Shown in pieces: positions 6,391-13,613 of a stretch of 19,068 nucleotides of DNA. Each line of letters starts with the position of its first letter. Positions within the stretch are counted from its first letter, which is position 1. The position numbers were made by a program, and so were the translations under genes. The stretch spans positions 3,812 to 22,879 of the forward strand of contig CAJUBP010000027.1 in assembly GCA_910584585.1 (NCBI GenBank), written 5' to 3'. The notes under the pieces were generated by a model. That model saw only the letters and a list, made by a program, of their open reading frames with translations. It did no database searches and had not been told where the DNA came from. Source of the stretch: an uncultured Lachnospiraceae bacterium (lineage in GTDB: Bacteria; Bacillota; Clostridia; Lachnospirales; Lachnospiraceae).

Positions 6391-7491
6391 AACCGGGATT
6401 CCTGCCTGATTAATTATTTTTTATAACTGTTTCTCATTTTACAATTACCCGCATCCGGCTCTTTACGCCGTCCTCTTTGGCATAAATATAGGCTTTCCCC
6501 GGCTCATTTGCCGAGATCACGCCCTGTTCATCCACTGAGGCAATACTGGTATTGGAGCTTGAAAACGTTGGTTTATTTCCCGAGGAAACCGACACATTCG
6601 CCTTTCTGGTCTCCCCCTTTGCCAAGGTAATCTCGCTTTCCGCAAATTTAACCACAGGCTTTTTCACGGTAACTTCACAGCTTTTGCTTACGCCGTCTAC
6701 GGTTACCGTAATAATGGCAACGCCGTTTTTTACGGCTGTCACCATGCCCTTTTGATCCACTGAGGCAACGCTTTTCTTATTGCTTTTCCACTTGGGAGCG
6801 CTTGATGATGTTGATTTGACAGTTAAACGGATCTTTTTGTTCCGATACAGGGAAACTGACCGTTTACTGAGACTGACTGCGGGCTTTTTCACTGTAACTT
6901 TGCAGCTTGCAGTGATTTTATCCACAGTAGCTGTGATTGCGGCAGTGCCTGGTTTTCTGGCGGTAATCACTCCGTCTTCGTCCACCGAGGCAATGCTTTT
7001 TTTGCTGCTTTTAAAGGTTACGGGATGTCCCGTAGAAGAACTGACCTTTAATCTGGCGCTCTGTCCATTTTCCAGAGAAATTTCTTTCGCGCTTAACTGA
7101 ATCTTGGTTTTCTGCACTTTAACGGTACAGCTTGCTTCGCCATTCTTGATTTTTGCCGTAATTTTCACGGTTCCTGCCTTCTTGGCTGTAATTTTCCCAT
7201 AGGTATTGACCGAGGCAATTTTAGAGTCGCTGGATGAAAAAGAAGGCTTTTTCCCATTGGACGTAATGGCGAGAAGATAGCACTCGTCTCCGATTTTCAT
7301 TGTTTTGGAATAAGAATTCAGGACTACAACTTCCAGGCCGGAAGCTGCATATACTGCTGCTGACTGGTTCATGGAAAGAAACAGCATCGCTGTCGCGCAA
7401 AAAAAAGCTGCCGCTGTTCTTAAGATTCTTCTCCTCTTCGAGGTAAATTCTGACATAACATTCCTCCATTTCACAGGCAGGAATCCCGGTT
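6391..7491. repeat. Perfect 18 bp inverted repeat flanking the BIG2 gene
   Basis: 6391-6408 reads AACCGGGATTCCTGCCTG, and 7474-7491 is its exact reverse complement. The left copy lies just past the 3' end of the BIG2 gene; the right copy lies in the 5' UTR, between the predicted promoter and the ribosome site. The enclosed segment is about 1.1 kb and holds the whole coding region but not the promoter. The left copy is itself enclosed by a weak AACAGTT/AACTGTT stem (6382-6388 and 6425-6431). Confidence 0.85.
6434..7456 (-). CDS. Secreted protein of four BIG2 (Ig-like) domains
   Basis: 340 aa from the ATG at 7456, preceded by GGAGG at 7 nt. A GTG 18 bp upstream would be in frame but has no ribosome site. 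Residues 1-38 are a signal peptide: a Lys/Arg-rich start (SKRRRILR), a hydrophobic core and a probable cut after AVYA. Four tandem BIG2 domains follow at about 41-116, 117-191, 192-266 and 267-340. Each carries the IASVD or IASVN motif, a G-x-(I/V)-(T/S)-A turn and a G-x-(A/V)-x-I strand; the first three end in a conserved Cys-x-V-x-V-(K/Q). There is no LPXTG motif, transmembrane tail or other anchor, so it is probably released or held non-covalently. BIG2 domains are common in adhesins and wall proteins. Its ligand is unknown. Confidence 0.9.
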   Translation of the reverse strand: MSEFTSKRRRILRTAAAFFCATAMLFLSMNQSAAVYAASGLEVVVLNSYSKTMKIGDECYLLAITSNGKKPSFSSSDSKIASVNTYGKITAKKAGTVKITAKIKNGEASCTVKVQKTKIQLSAKEISLENGQSARLKVSSSTGHPVTFKSSKKSIASVDEDGVITARKPGTAAITATVDKITASCKVTVKKPAVSLSKRSVSLYRNKKIRLTVKSTSSSAPKWKSNKKSVASVDQKGMVTAVKNGVAIITVTVDGVSKSCEVTVKKPVVKFAESEITLAKGETRKANVSVSSGNKPTFSSSNTSIASVDEQGVISANEPGKAYIYAKEDGVKSRMRVIVK

Positions 7492-7500
7492 TATATCAGA

Positions 7501-7526
7501 AATCACAAACATTTGTGTCTGTGATT
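7501..7526. promoter_or_regulatory. 26 bp imperfect palindrome at the BIG2 gene transcription start
   Basis: Arms AATCACA (7501-7507) and TGTGATT (7520-7526), extended inward by ACA (7509-7511) and TGT (7516-7518) past one mismatch. The site overlaps the predicted +1 region (about 7525), a usual place for a repressor. It could also fold as a 5' hairpin in the mRNA. Confidence 0.5.
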
Positions 7527-7531
7527 GTTCT

Positions 7532-7560
7532 AATATAACACGGAACGCCAGCGCTGTAAA
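7532..7560 (-). promoter_or_regulatory. Sigma-A-type promoter of the BIG2 gene
   Basis: On the minus strand, -35 TTTACA (7555-7560) and -10 TATATT (7532-7537) are 17 bp apart. The promoter lies between the end of trpZ (7579) and the palindrome at 7501-7526. No clear terminator separates trpZ from this promoter. Confidence 0.6.
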
Positions 7561-7578
7561 GAGGTTTTATTAAAAAAT

Positions 7579-8352
7579 TCAATTCCCGCACTCAATGCTG
7601 ATTTCATTAAAAGTTTTCAGAATATCCTCCACTTTCAGCCCGGCCTTTTCTTCTCCTGCGCAGTCCACCACAAGATTCCCCTGATGCATCATCAACAGGC
7701 GATCTCCGTATTCCAACGCGTACCGCAGATTATGAGTTACCATAACGGTGGTAACCTGCTTCTGCTTTACCACCCTGCCTGTCAGCTCCATCACAAGCTC
7801 CGCCGTCCTGGGGTCTAAGGCCGCCGTATGTTCATCCAGAATCAGAAATTCAATGGGCGTCATGGTGGCCATCAGCAATGCCAGGGCCTGCCTTTGGCCG
7901 CCGGAAAGAGAACCTGCCTTCACCTCCATCTTATCCTCCAGGCCCAGATTCAGCTCCCGCAGCATTTCCCGGTATTTTTCTGCCTTTTTCCTGTTTTTTC
8001 CCTGTCCCAGTCCGTAACCTTTTCCTTTGCGGTCCGCAATGGACATATTTTCAAAAATAGTCATGGAAGGGCAGGTGCCTTTGGCCGGGTTCTGGAATAC
8101 CCTGCCGATGCTCCGATGGCGCTCAAACTCTTTTTTCCCGGTAATATCTTTTCCATTTACCAGAATCTGACCCTGATCCGCCTCAATGCTGCCGCAGATC
8201 AGATTCAGCATGGAGGTCTTTCCCGAACCGTTGCTGCCTACCACAGACACAAACTGCCCGTCCTGAACTGTCAGGTTAAAATGCTCAAACAGACAAAGCT
8301 CGTTTACCGTCCCCGGATTGTATAATTTGGTAATGTTTTTTAATTCAAGCAT
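7579..8352 (-). CDS. trpZ: ABC transporter ATPase, probable tryptophan uptake
   Basis: 257 aa; the start overlaps the permease gene by 8 bp. Walker A GSNGSGKT at 39-46, Q-loop in VFQNPAKGTCPSMT near 85-98, signature LSGGQRQ at 149-155, Walker B ILDEH at 171-175 with ALDP following, and switch His207 (THN). The His after ILDE, in place of the usual Pro, is to my knowledge typical of the small ATPase subfamily paired with ABC_sub_bind receptors. It would energise the TrpY permease on the cytoplasmic side. Substrate is assigned only from the UGG T-box leader upstream of trpX; the protein itself does not reveal it. Confidence 0.85.
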   Translation of the reverse strand: MLELKNITKLYNPGTVNELCLFEHFNLTVQDGQFVSVVGSNGSGKTSMLNLICGSIEADQGQILVNGKDITGKKEFERHRSIGRVFQNPAKGTCPSMTIFENMSIADRKGKGYGLGQGKNRKKAEKYREMLRELNLGLEDKMEVKAGSLSGGQRQALALLMATMTPIEFLILDEHTAALDPRTAELVMELTGRVVKQKQVTTVMVTHNLRYALEYGDRLLMMHQGNLVVDCAGEEKAGLKVEDILKTFNEISIECGN

Positions 8353-9238
8353 TCTTTTTCACCTTTTTCTTTCTCTCCTGGGCAATGACCAGAATCATCA
8401 AAAATAGCACAGACGTCACCAGTTTTAAATCTTTGGACTGCAAATGAATCACTTTCATATATCGAAGGGCCAATGCCACGCAGGCTTTATACAGAACAGA
8501 ACCAAAAACAACGCTGGCGGTTACCCGCAGAAACGATGCCTTTTTCAGCAGACTGGTTCCGATAATCACGCTGGCAAGCCCAATCACCACCGTTCCGGTT
8601 CCCATGGAAATGTCAAAAAACCTCTGCTGCTGCGCAAATAAACAGCCTCCTAACGCCGCCAGTCCGTTGGCAATGGCAAGACCGATGATTTTTACCCTGC
8701 CTTTCTCCACTCCCATGGATGTGACAAAAGTATCATTGTCCCCCACTGCCCGCAGCAAATACCCTGATTGGGTGCTCAAATACCAGTCCAGAAGATATTT
8801 TACGATTACCGTAATGACTGCTATCACAATCAGCGGAGCCGCAGACTCCAGCGGACCAAACAGCCCTCTGATCAGTTCATTTTCAAACACCGTCTCCTTG
8901 TTGTACAGGGGAACATTTGCTTTTTGGGCAATCCTTAAATTAACGGTATACAATGCCGTCATCATAATGATTCCGGAAAGCAAATCCCGCACTTTTAATT
9001 TCACATGAATAATCCCTGTCAGCATTCCCGCCGCCCCTCCTGCCGCAAAACTGACGAAAAGGGTGAGAAGAGGATGCATCCCCTCTGTAATCATCACTGC
9101 CGCGATGGCAGCCCCCATAGGGAAACTGCCGTCCACGGTTAAATCCGGAAAATCCAGGATTTTGTAGGTAATATATACGCCCAGCGCCATTACCCCATAA
9201 ATAAGTCCCTGTTCCAGAACGCTTAAAATCAATGCCAT
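8345..9238 (-). CDS. trpY: ABC transporter permease, branched-chain type, probable tryptophan uptake
   Basis: 297 aa; ATG at 9238 after GGAG. A very hydrophobic protein with about eight membrane segments. It belongs to the branched-chain/ribose permease type (BPD_transp_2-like), seen in the N-terminal YITYKILDFPDLTVDGSFP stretch and in a central coupling-like region (SGYLLRAVGDNDTFVTSMG). It is shorter than LivH/LivM proteins, as expected for the single permease of systems paired with ABC_sub_bind receptors, where it would act as a homodimer. A Lys-rich tail (ERKKKVKKNA) runs into the ATPase gene. A 211 bp gap holding a 166 bp palindromic element separates it from trpX, which is unusual inside an operon. 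Confidence 0.85.
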   Translation of the reverse strand: MALILSVLEQGLIYGVMALGVYITYKILDFPDLTVDGSFPMGAAIAAVMITEGMHPLLTLFVSFAAGGAAGMLTGIIHVKLKVRDLLSGIIMMTALYTVNLRIAQKANVPLYNKETVFENELIRGLFGPLESAAPLIVIAVITVIVKYLLDWYLSTQSGYLLRAVGDNDTFVTSMGVEKGRVKIIGLAIANGLAALGGCLFAQQQRFFDISMGTGTVVIGLASVIIGTSLLKKASFLRVTASVVFGSVLYKACVALALRYMKVIHLQSKDLKLVTSVLFLMILVIAQERKKKVKKNA

Positions 9239-9287
9239 GTTATCACTCCATCTGCTATTCTGCTGTTATACTCTCTTAAGACACGCT

Positions 9288-9453
9288 CTAGTACTCTATC
9301 CGGCCAGAAATTACAGTTGTGCTTTGCATGATTCGTGCCAGTGCAAGGCAAAATTTCGACGACGATGCGGTCCCATCGGCTAGAAATTTTAACGCAGCAA
9401 TGGTGCGGAGCAGGCAGAGCGCAACTGTGATTTCTGGCCGGATGGAGTACTAG
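9288..9453. mobile_element. 166 bp palindromic MITE-like element (type A) between trpX and trpY
   Basis: The first 40 bases (from 9288) match the reverse complement of the last 40 (to 9453) with only four differences, and weaker symmetry continues to the centre near 9370. Both ends are CTAG followed by TACTC. All four arm differences are T on the left against C in the reverse-complemented right arm, so they become U-G pairs in a plus-strand transcript. The right end supplies the trpX stop codon (TAG, 9450-9452). A 17 bp piece at 9274-9290 matches the terminus of the type B element near 14.7 kb. No open reading frame lies inside. Confidence 0.75.
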
Positions 9454-10478
9454 TATATCTCTGTAAAAGTTTCCGCCGCGTCTTTCACATAATCTTCTTT
9501 TAATGCCATTCCTATGCTGTCTGCCGCTGCAGTATTCACATAAAGCTCCGCCTCTGTAGCCGAAAGAAAGGGAGTTTCGGACGCTTTCGCTTCTCCTTTC
9601 AGGATTTTAGCGGCCATCACGCCTGTCTGCCTGCCCAGCTCCACATATTCAATGCCCATAGAAGCCACGCATCCTGCCTTTACCTGTTCAATCTCGCTTC
9701 CGAATACCGGAATTTTCTTCTCATTGGCAGCGGCTAGCACCGTCTGCAGCGCGTCTACCACTGTATTGTCGGTCAGGTTGGTAAGACAATCTACCTTACC
9801 CACCAAATCCGCGGCCGCCATCTCCACCTCGGAAGGAGCGGTAATGCCGGAATCCACAATTTCAAAGCCATATTCCCCTGCCAGTTCTTTGTATGAGGCA
9901 ATGGTACTGATAGAATTGGCTTCGCTGGTAGTATAGATAATGCCGATCTTCTTTGCGTCAGGCATCAAATTGCGGATCATCTCAAGCTGAGCTTTCACCG
10001 GAAGCACATCGGAAGAACCGGTAATGTTGCCGATGGGATTCCCTTCCTCATCCGCAAGTCCTGCTTCTGCCGGATCTGAAACTGCAGTGTACACCACCGG
10101 AATCTTGGTCTCCATACATGCGTTGTAGGCGCTCATAGCACAGGGTGTTGCAATGGCGCAGACCAAATCCACGTTCTGGGAAACAAATCCTTCCGCAATG
10201 GTGCCTGCTGTCCCCGTATCCGTCTGGGCATTATCATAAATCACTTTCAGATTCTCCCCTTCCACAATGCCTTCTTCTTCCAGCCCTTTTAAAAATCCTT
10301 CCCGGCAGTTGTCTAAAGAGCCATGTTCCGCAAACTGGGAAATGCCGATGACGTAAGTCTTTTCTCCATCTTTTCCTGCTTCTGTATTGCCTGTTTCTTT
10401 CGCGCCGCTGCCGCAGCCTGCAAGCAGGACTGCCGCCATTGTAATCGCTGTTAAAATTGCCGTTGTTTTTCTTCTCAT
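9450..10478 (-). CDS. trpX: ABC transporter substrate-binding lipoprotein, probable tryptophan receptor
   Basis: 342 aa from the ATG at 10478 (GAGG 9 nt upstream). A longer in-frame start at 10532 would overlap the T-box terminator region and has no ribosome site. Lipoprotein signal: MRRKTTAIL, hydrophobic core, lipobox LLAGC with Cys22. The mature part is a two-lobed periplasmic-binding-type fold of the ABC_sub_bind family, seen in YVIGISQFAEHGSLDNCREG near 42-61, AIATPCAMSAYNA in the middle, and VPVKAQLEMIRNLMPDAKKIGIIY. This family is often encoded with one permease and one ATPase, as here. The T-box with a Trp specifier points to tryptophan; other aromatic amino acids remain possible. The last codon and stop lie within the type A palindromic element. 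Confidence 0.88.
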   Translation of the reverse strand: MRRKTTAILTAITMAAVLLAGCGSGAKETGNTEAGKDGEKTYVIGISQFAEHGSLDNCREGFLKGLEEEGIVEGENLKVIYDNAQTDTGTAGTIAEGFVSQNVDLVCAIATPCAMSAYNACMETKIPVVYTAVSDPAEAGLADEEGNPIGNITGSSDVLPVKAQLEMIRNLMPDAKKIGIIYTTSEANSISTIASYKELAGEYGFEIVDSGITAPSEVEMAAADLVGKVDCLTNLTDNTVVDALQTVLAAANEKKIPVFGSEIEQVKAGCVASMGIEYVELGRQTGVMAAKILKGEAKASETPFLSATEAELYVNTAAADSIGMALKEDYVKDAAETFTEIY

Positions 10479-10548
10479 ATCGTTTTCCTCTTTTCCTTTT
10501 ATTGGAAAAACCGATGAATCAGAAAGATTCAAACACTCTCTGGGAACG

Positions 10549-10581
10549 AAAAAACCGCCTCAAGCAAAAGCTTGAGACGGT
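10549..10581 (-). terminator. T-box-controlled rho-independent terminator ahead of trpX
   Basis: On the minus strand, ACCGTCTCAAGC pairs with GCTTGAGGCGGT across a TTTT loop and runs into TTTTTT. It is a strong intrinsic terminator. Its 5' arm follows the T-box sequence, as expected for a terminator that competes with the antiterminator. It lies about 70 bp before the trpX start codon and could also stop readthrough from the cbi cluster. Confidence 0.9.
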
Positions 10582-10819
10582 AATAAATTCTTATTATCGC
10601 GGTGCCACCCAAATTGACAAATGTCCACTCTTTCATGTACTATCATACATGCCGGATTGATAACGGGCCCGGTTCCCGGCGGCTCCTACTTCCATTGTGA
10701 GTTCAGACCGCCCTCAAAAGTCCATTCCATTCAGGTCTCCATGCTGTAATCCCACCCCATACAGCTCTCTGTGATTTCAACCAGAACTTACTACTCTTTT
10801 TCATCGGTTTTTCTATATG
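10549..10819 (-). promoter_or_regulatory. T-box riboswitch, tryptophan (UGG) specifier, controlling trpXYZ
   Basis: The conserved T-box GGGTGGCACCGCG is at 10598-10610 (minus strand), followed by the terminator at 10549-10581. Stem I upstream shows an AGTAGTAAG start and an AGAGAGC-type distal loop region. The specifier region reads GAATGGAATGGACTTTTGAG. The codon in the usual context (AA before, A after) is TGG at 10722-10724, and a second TGG lies at 10727-10729. Both mean tryptophan. T-boxes bind uncharged tRNA, which stabilises the antiterminator and lets transcription continue. The leader should therefore turn on uptake when charged tRNA-Trp is scarce. Confidence 0.9.
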
Positions 10820-10825
10820 CGTTAT

Positions 10826-10854
10826 ACTTTACTACGATAGAGCGGCAATGTCAA
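10826..10854 (-). promoter_or_regulatory. Promoter of the T-box leader and trpXYZ
   Basis: On the minus strand, a perfect -35 TTGACA (10849-10854) and a -10 TAAAGT (10826-10831, 4 of 6 consensus) lie 17 bp apart. The -35 overlaps the cbiN stop codon, so the trp transporter promoter is embedded at the very end of the cobalt cluster. Confidence 0.6.
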
Positions 10855-11177
10855 GTGTTTTTTTGATTTTCCCACTTTTCCCATTTCTTCCGTTCTACCA
10901 GACGGCCCATCAAAAAGGCAATAATTCCCACGCCGATGCCGGTCTGAAGGCAGAAAATCAGGCTTTCCACCTCTCCCGGCAGCTCGCCGCCGATCAGATT
11001 TTCCAAAACAGGGGTAAACCAGGGTTCGTACTCTCCCGCAATGGCCTCTATCTCCTGGCTTCCTGCGTCATCCGAGCCCCCGAATTCCGCTCCCTTCAGC
11101 GCAAACAGCGGAACGATCACCATCAGCAGCACAACCGCCAGAATTACCGCTATTGTTATCTTATCTGAACGCTTCAT
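10851..11177 (-). CDS. cbiN: Cobalt ECF transporter component CbiN
   Basis: 108 aa, the usual CbiN size. Two membrane helices (about 8-27 and 78-90) enclose an extracytoplasmic loop with the family pattern: EFGGSDDAG at 31-39, YEPWFTPVLE at 50-59, and ESLIFCLQTGIG at 71-82. CbiN is an auxiliary membrane subunit that works with CbiM to load cobalt in class I ECF transporters. It starts 17 bp after cbiM. Its stop codon overlaps the -35 element of the trpX leader promoter, so the two transcription units abut. Confidence 0.93.
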   Translation of the reverse strand: MKRSDKITIAVILAVVLLMVIVPLFALKGAEFGGSDDAGSQEIEAIAGEYEPWFTPVLENLIGGELPGEVESLIFCLQTGIGVGIIAFLMGRLVERKKWEKWENQKNT

Positions 11178-11194
11178 CTTTCATCCCTCCTGCC

Positions 11195-11938
11195 TTAATT
11201 TTCCAAATATCCCACATTCTTCAGTTCAGACTCGGCATAATTTTCCAGGGTAATCATGATAATCATGGTCAAAAGCCCCTCAATGACAGCAAGAGGAAGC
11301 TGGGTCGGCGCAAAAACCGCCAGAAACTTTCCTAAAGACGCCAAAATTCCTCCCTGGTCAGAAGGATAGGCAACGGCAAGCTGAACACTGGTGACGCAGT
11401 AAGTAAAGAGATCCCCCAGGGCTGCCGCAAGAAATACACTCACTCTGCGGTTTACCCTGCATTTCCTGCAGAGCTTATAAACTCCGTAAGACAAAAAGGG
11501 CCCTGCCACAGCCATAGAAAACGTATTGGCTCCAAGGGTCGTCAATCCTCCGTGGGCCAGTAAAATTGCCTGAAACGTCAGCACAATAATCCCCAGAACG
11601 CTGACTGCGCCGGGCCCGAACAAAATGGCCCCCAGGCCGGTTCCTGTCATATGGGAGCAGCTTCCGGTTACCGAAGGAATCTTAAGGGAAGAAATCACAA
11701 AAATAAAAGCCCCGGACATAGCAAGTATGGTGATATTCTTCCGGTTCTCCTTCAATCTATTCCGGATAGAGAAAAATCCCATCACCAGAAACGGAATGCA
11801 TACCACCCCCCAGGCAATGCAAAATTGCAGCGGAAGATATCCCTCCATAATATGCATGGCATTGGCTGCCGGCGCTGCCGCAAAGGCTGCTGCAAACGCC
11901 GCGCATAAAATTACTGATTTCTTTTGTAGCTTCGTCAT
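11195..11938 (-). CDS. cbiM: Cobalt ECF transporter substrate-capture component CbiM
   Basis: 247 aa; ATG at 11938 after AAAGGAG. Residues 1-27 look like a cleavable signal peptide (Lys-rich start, Ala-rich core, ANA before the cut), leaving MHIMEGYLP as the mature N-terminus. In CbiM/NikM proteins the free N-terminal amine, His2 and a downstream His bind the metal, so the cut matters for function. GSCSHMTGTGLG around His96 supplies the further conserved His. The rest is a bundle of membrane helices, including LTTLGANTFSMAVAGP. The product sets metal specificity; cobalt is favoured by the cbiN neighbour, but nickel cannot be ruled out. The gene sits after the HD-domain gene rather than at the head of the cluster. 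Confidence 0.93.
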   Translation of the reverse strand: MTKLQKKSVILCAAFAAAFAAAPAANAMHIMEGYLPLQFCIAWGVVCIPFLVMGFFSIRNRLKENRKNITILAMSGAFIFVISSLKIPSVTGSCSHMTGTGLGAILFGPGAVSVLGIIVLTFQAILLAHGGLTTLGANTFSMAVAGPFLSYGVYKLCRKCRVNRRVSVFLAAALGDLFTYCVTSVQLAVAYPSDQGGILASLGKFLAVFAPTQLPLAVIEGLLTMIIMITLENYAESELKNVGYLEN

Positions 11939-12024
11939 AACACTTCTCCTTTCGAACCTCGGCAGACATATTGCGCCCGCTGCCCAAACACCTGGGCATA
12001 ATAAAAATGCCGTATTTTCTGCCC
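11939..12024. other. Short intergenic gap with a GC-rich hairpin before cbiM
   Basis: TGCCCA 11981-11986 pairs with TGGGCA 11993-11998. The stem has no U-tract after it, so it is not a standard terminator. It may affect cbiM translation or mRNA stability. I see no promoter or riboswitch here. Confidence 0.35.
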
Positions 12025-12669
12025 CTAAATATCAAAATACGGGCTTCCAATCATCAAATCCTCTGCCAGAATCTCCGCAAATTCTGAAACCACCTGTTTC
12101 TTTTTCTCCCAGAAAACTTTTGCCCGTTCCGTTACCATGGGATTGGGTTCCTCCTTATTGGAATTCTCCATAATGTGATAATAAGCGGCTGCGTAACTGG
12201 ACGCATGGATATTTCCCATGCTCATACAGTCCCATACAATTCCCATGGCCCCTTCTTCATCCAGCAAATCGGCTTCCATCAGCAAAATCAGCTCCAGGCC
12301 GATATTTTTCTCTTTCAGCAGAGCTTTATTGCTGTGGGCATAAATCAGCCTTTCCACCTTCTCCCGAAATTCCTCATCCATCCGGCTCTCCAGGGCATAT
12401 TCATGAAAGGCTTTCCCGCTGCGCAGGGCATGGCGGTCATTATCCTTGTCCGCATAGCCGATATCATGAAAGATTGCCGCAGTATACAATACCTCTTTCT
12501 CCACCTGCTCCATTCCTTCCGTCAGCCGGAAGCACCAGTGCAGAACGCGAATCGTATGCTGAAACCGGGAACGGAAAGGATGTCTCGGATTAGGAGAAAC
12601 CATTCCCCCGTGTTTTGTAAGATATTCTTTCACATAAGCCAAATATTCGCTATACCTTTCTTTCCTCAT
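12025..12669 (-). CDS. HD-domain phosphohydrolase embedded in the cobalt transporter cluster
   Basis: 214 aa; ATG at 12669 after AAGGAGGAG. It shows the HD superfamily metal ligands in order: His38 (RFQHTIRV), His68-Asp69 (AAIFHDIGYA), a likely further His at 80 or 112, and Asp134 (MEADLLDEEG). The HDIG-like block is typical of metal-dependent phosphohydrolases acting on nucleotides or other phosphate esters, but the substrate cannot be read from sequence. The gene lies between cbiO and cbiM on the same strand with moderate gaps (about 80-90 bp), so co-transcription is likely. A link to cobamide or nucleotide metabolism, or simple insertion in the operon, are both possible. There is no membrane segment or second domain. 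Confidence 0.85.
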   Translation of the reverse strand: MRKERYSEYLAYVKEYLTKHGGMVSPNPRHPFRSRFQHTIRVLHWCFRLTEGMEQVEKEVLYTAAIFHDIGYADKDNDRHALRSGKAFHEYALESRMDEEFREKVERLIYAHSNKALLKEKNIGLELILLMEADLLDEEGAMGIVWDCMSMGNIHASSYAAAYYHIMENSNKEEPNPMVTERAKVFWEKKKQVVSEFAEILAEDLMIGSPYFDI

Positions 12670-12748
12670 GCCGCCTCTCCTCCTTGCCCAACCGAAAACA
12701 ATTTATTGTCTCACTTTTCGCCGCAAATCTCCATTCACGCAAAACAAA

Positions 12749-13582
12749 TTATGAAATCAACGCTTCTGCCAATTCCTTCGCCTGCCTGGGATAGCTGTCT
12801 TTCGAAATCAGATTTCGCTCCAACAGCGTTTCATACACCGTCAGCAGTTCCGGCTTCTTCAGATGAGCCTGTTCTAAGACTTTCTCCTGCCGAAAAACTT
12901 CCAGGGTCCCTCCGTCTGCAATCAGCTCTCCTCTGTCAAAAACAAGAACCCGCTCCGCCCAGCGATAGGCAAAATCCACATCATGGGTGGAAATCAGCAA
13001 TGTTTTCCCCTCTCCTGACAATTTCTCCAACGCCTCCTCTAACATGTTCCCGCTGAGTGGATCCAGAGCCGCCGTGGGCTCGTCAAACAGTATGATCTCC
13101 GGCTTCATGGCGATAATATCCGCAATGCTGACCCGCTTCTTCTCCCCGCCGCTTAAATAGTGAGGCGGCCGATCCCGGTATTCTAACAAGTCCATATATT
13201 CCAAAGCCTGTGTCACCCTCTGCCTGACTTCCTCCTTCGGCATCTTCAGATTTAAGGGACCGAACGCCACTTCCGCCTGAACGCTGGAAGCAATGATCTG
13301 ATTGTCTGCATCCTGAAACACAAACCCTACATGTCTTCTCAAATAATTCAAATCCTTTTTCCCGATTTGCTTTCCCCGATAAACAATTCTCCCTTCCTTC
13401 GGCCAAAGCACGCCGTTCAGGTTCAGAAAAAATGTGGATTTCCCCGCTCCGTTAGAACCCATCACTGCAATTTTTTCTCCCTGATAAATAGAAAGGCTTA
13501 GCTTTTGCAATACCGGGCGCCCTGACTGATATTCAAAAGCCAGCTGTTCTGTCCGCAAAATCTCCTCTGTATTATGTTCCAA
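12749..13582 (-). CDS. cbiO: Cobalt ECF transporter ATPase CbiO
   Basis: 277 aa from a TTG start at 13582, with GGGAG about 6 nt upstream. Walker A GSNGAGKST at 42-50, Q-loop VFQDADNQI at 88-96 (the DADNQ form is typical of ECF ATPases), signature LSGGEKKRVSIA at 143-154, Walker B IILFDEP at 163-169 and switch His200. In class I ECF transporters this ATPase acts with CbiQ, CbiM and CbiN at the membrane. A C-terminal extension of about 60 residues after the switch region (VLEQAHLKKPEL onward) is usual for the group. It begins 31 bp after cbiQ ends. Confidence 0.93.
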   Translation of the reverse strand: MEHNTEEILRTEQLAFEYQSGRPVLQKLSLSIYQGEKIAVMGSNGAGKSTFFLNLNGVLWPKEGRIVYRGKQIGKKDLNYLRRHVGFVFQDADNQIIASSVQAEVAFGPLNLKMPKEEVRQRVTQALEYMDLLEYRDRPPHYLSGGEKKRVSIADIIAMKPEIILFDEPTAALDPLSGNMLEEALEKLSGEGKTLLISTHDVDFAYRWAERVLVFDRGELIADGGTLEVFRQEKVLEQAHLKKPELLTVYETLLERNLISKDSYPRQAKELAEALIS

Positions 13583-13613
13583 TCTTTCTCCCTTCCGCTG
13601 CCCCGCTTTACAC

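Noticed and set aside
7501..7526. CRP-type binding site
   Set aside because: The half-sites are in the opposite order (TCACA then TGTGA) to the CRP consensus.
12175..13056. 293-codon plus-strand frame
   Set aside because: It runs antisense across the HD-domain gene and the 3' part of cbiO, both of which have clear family motifs.
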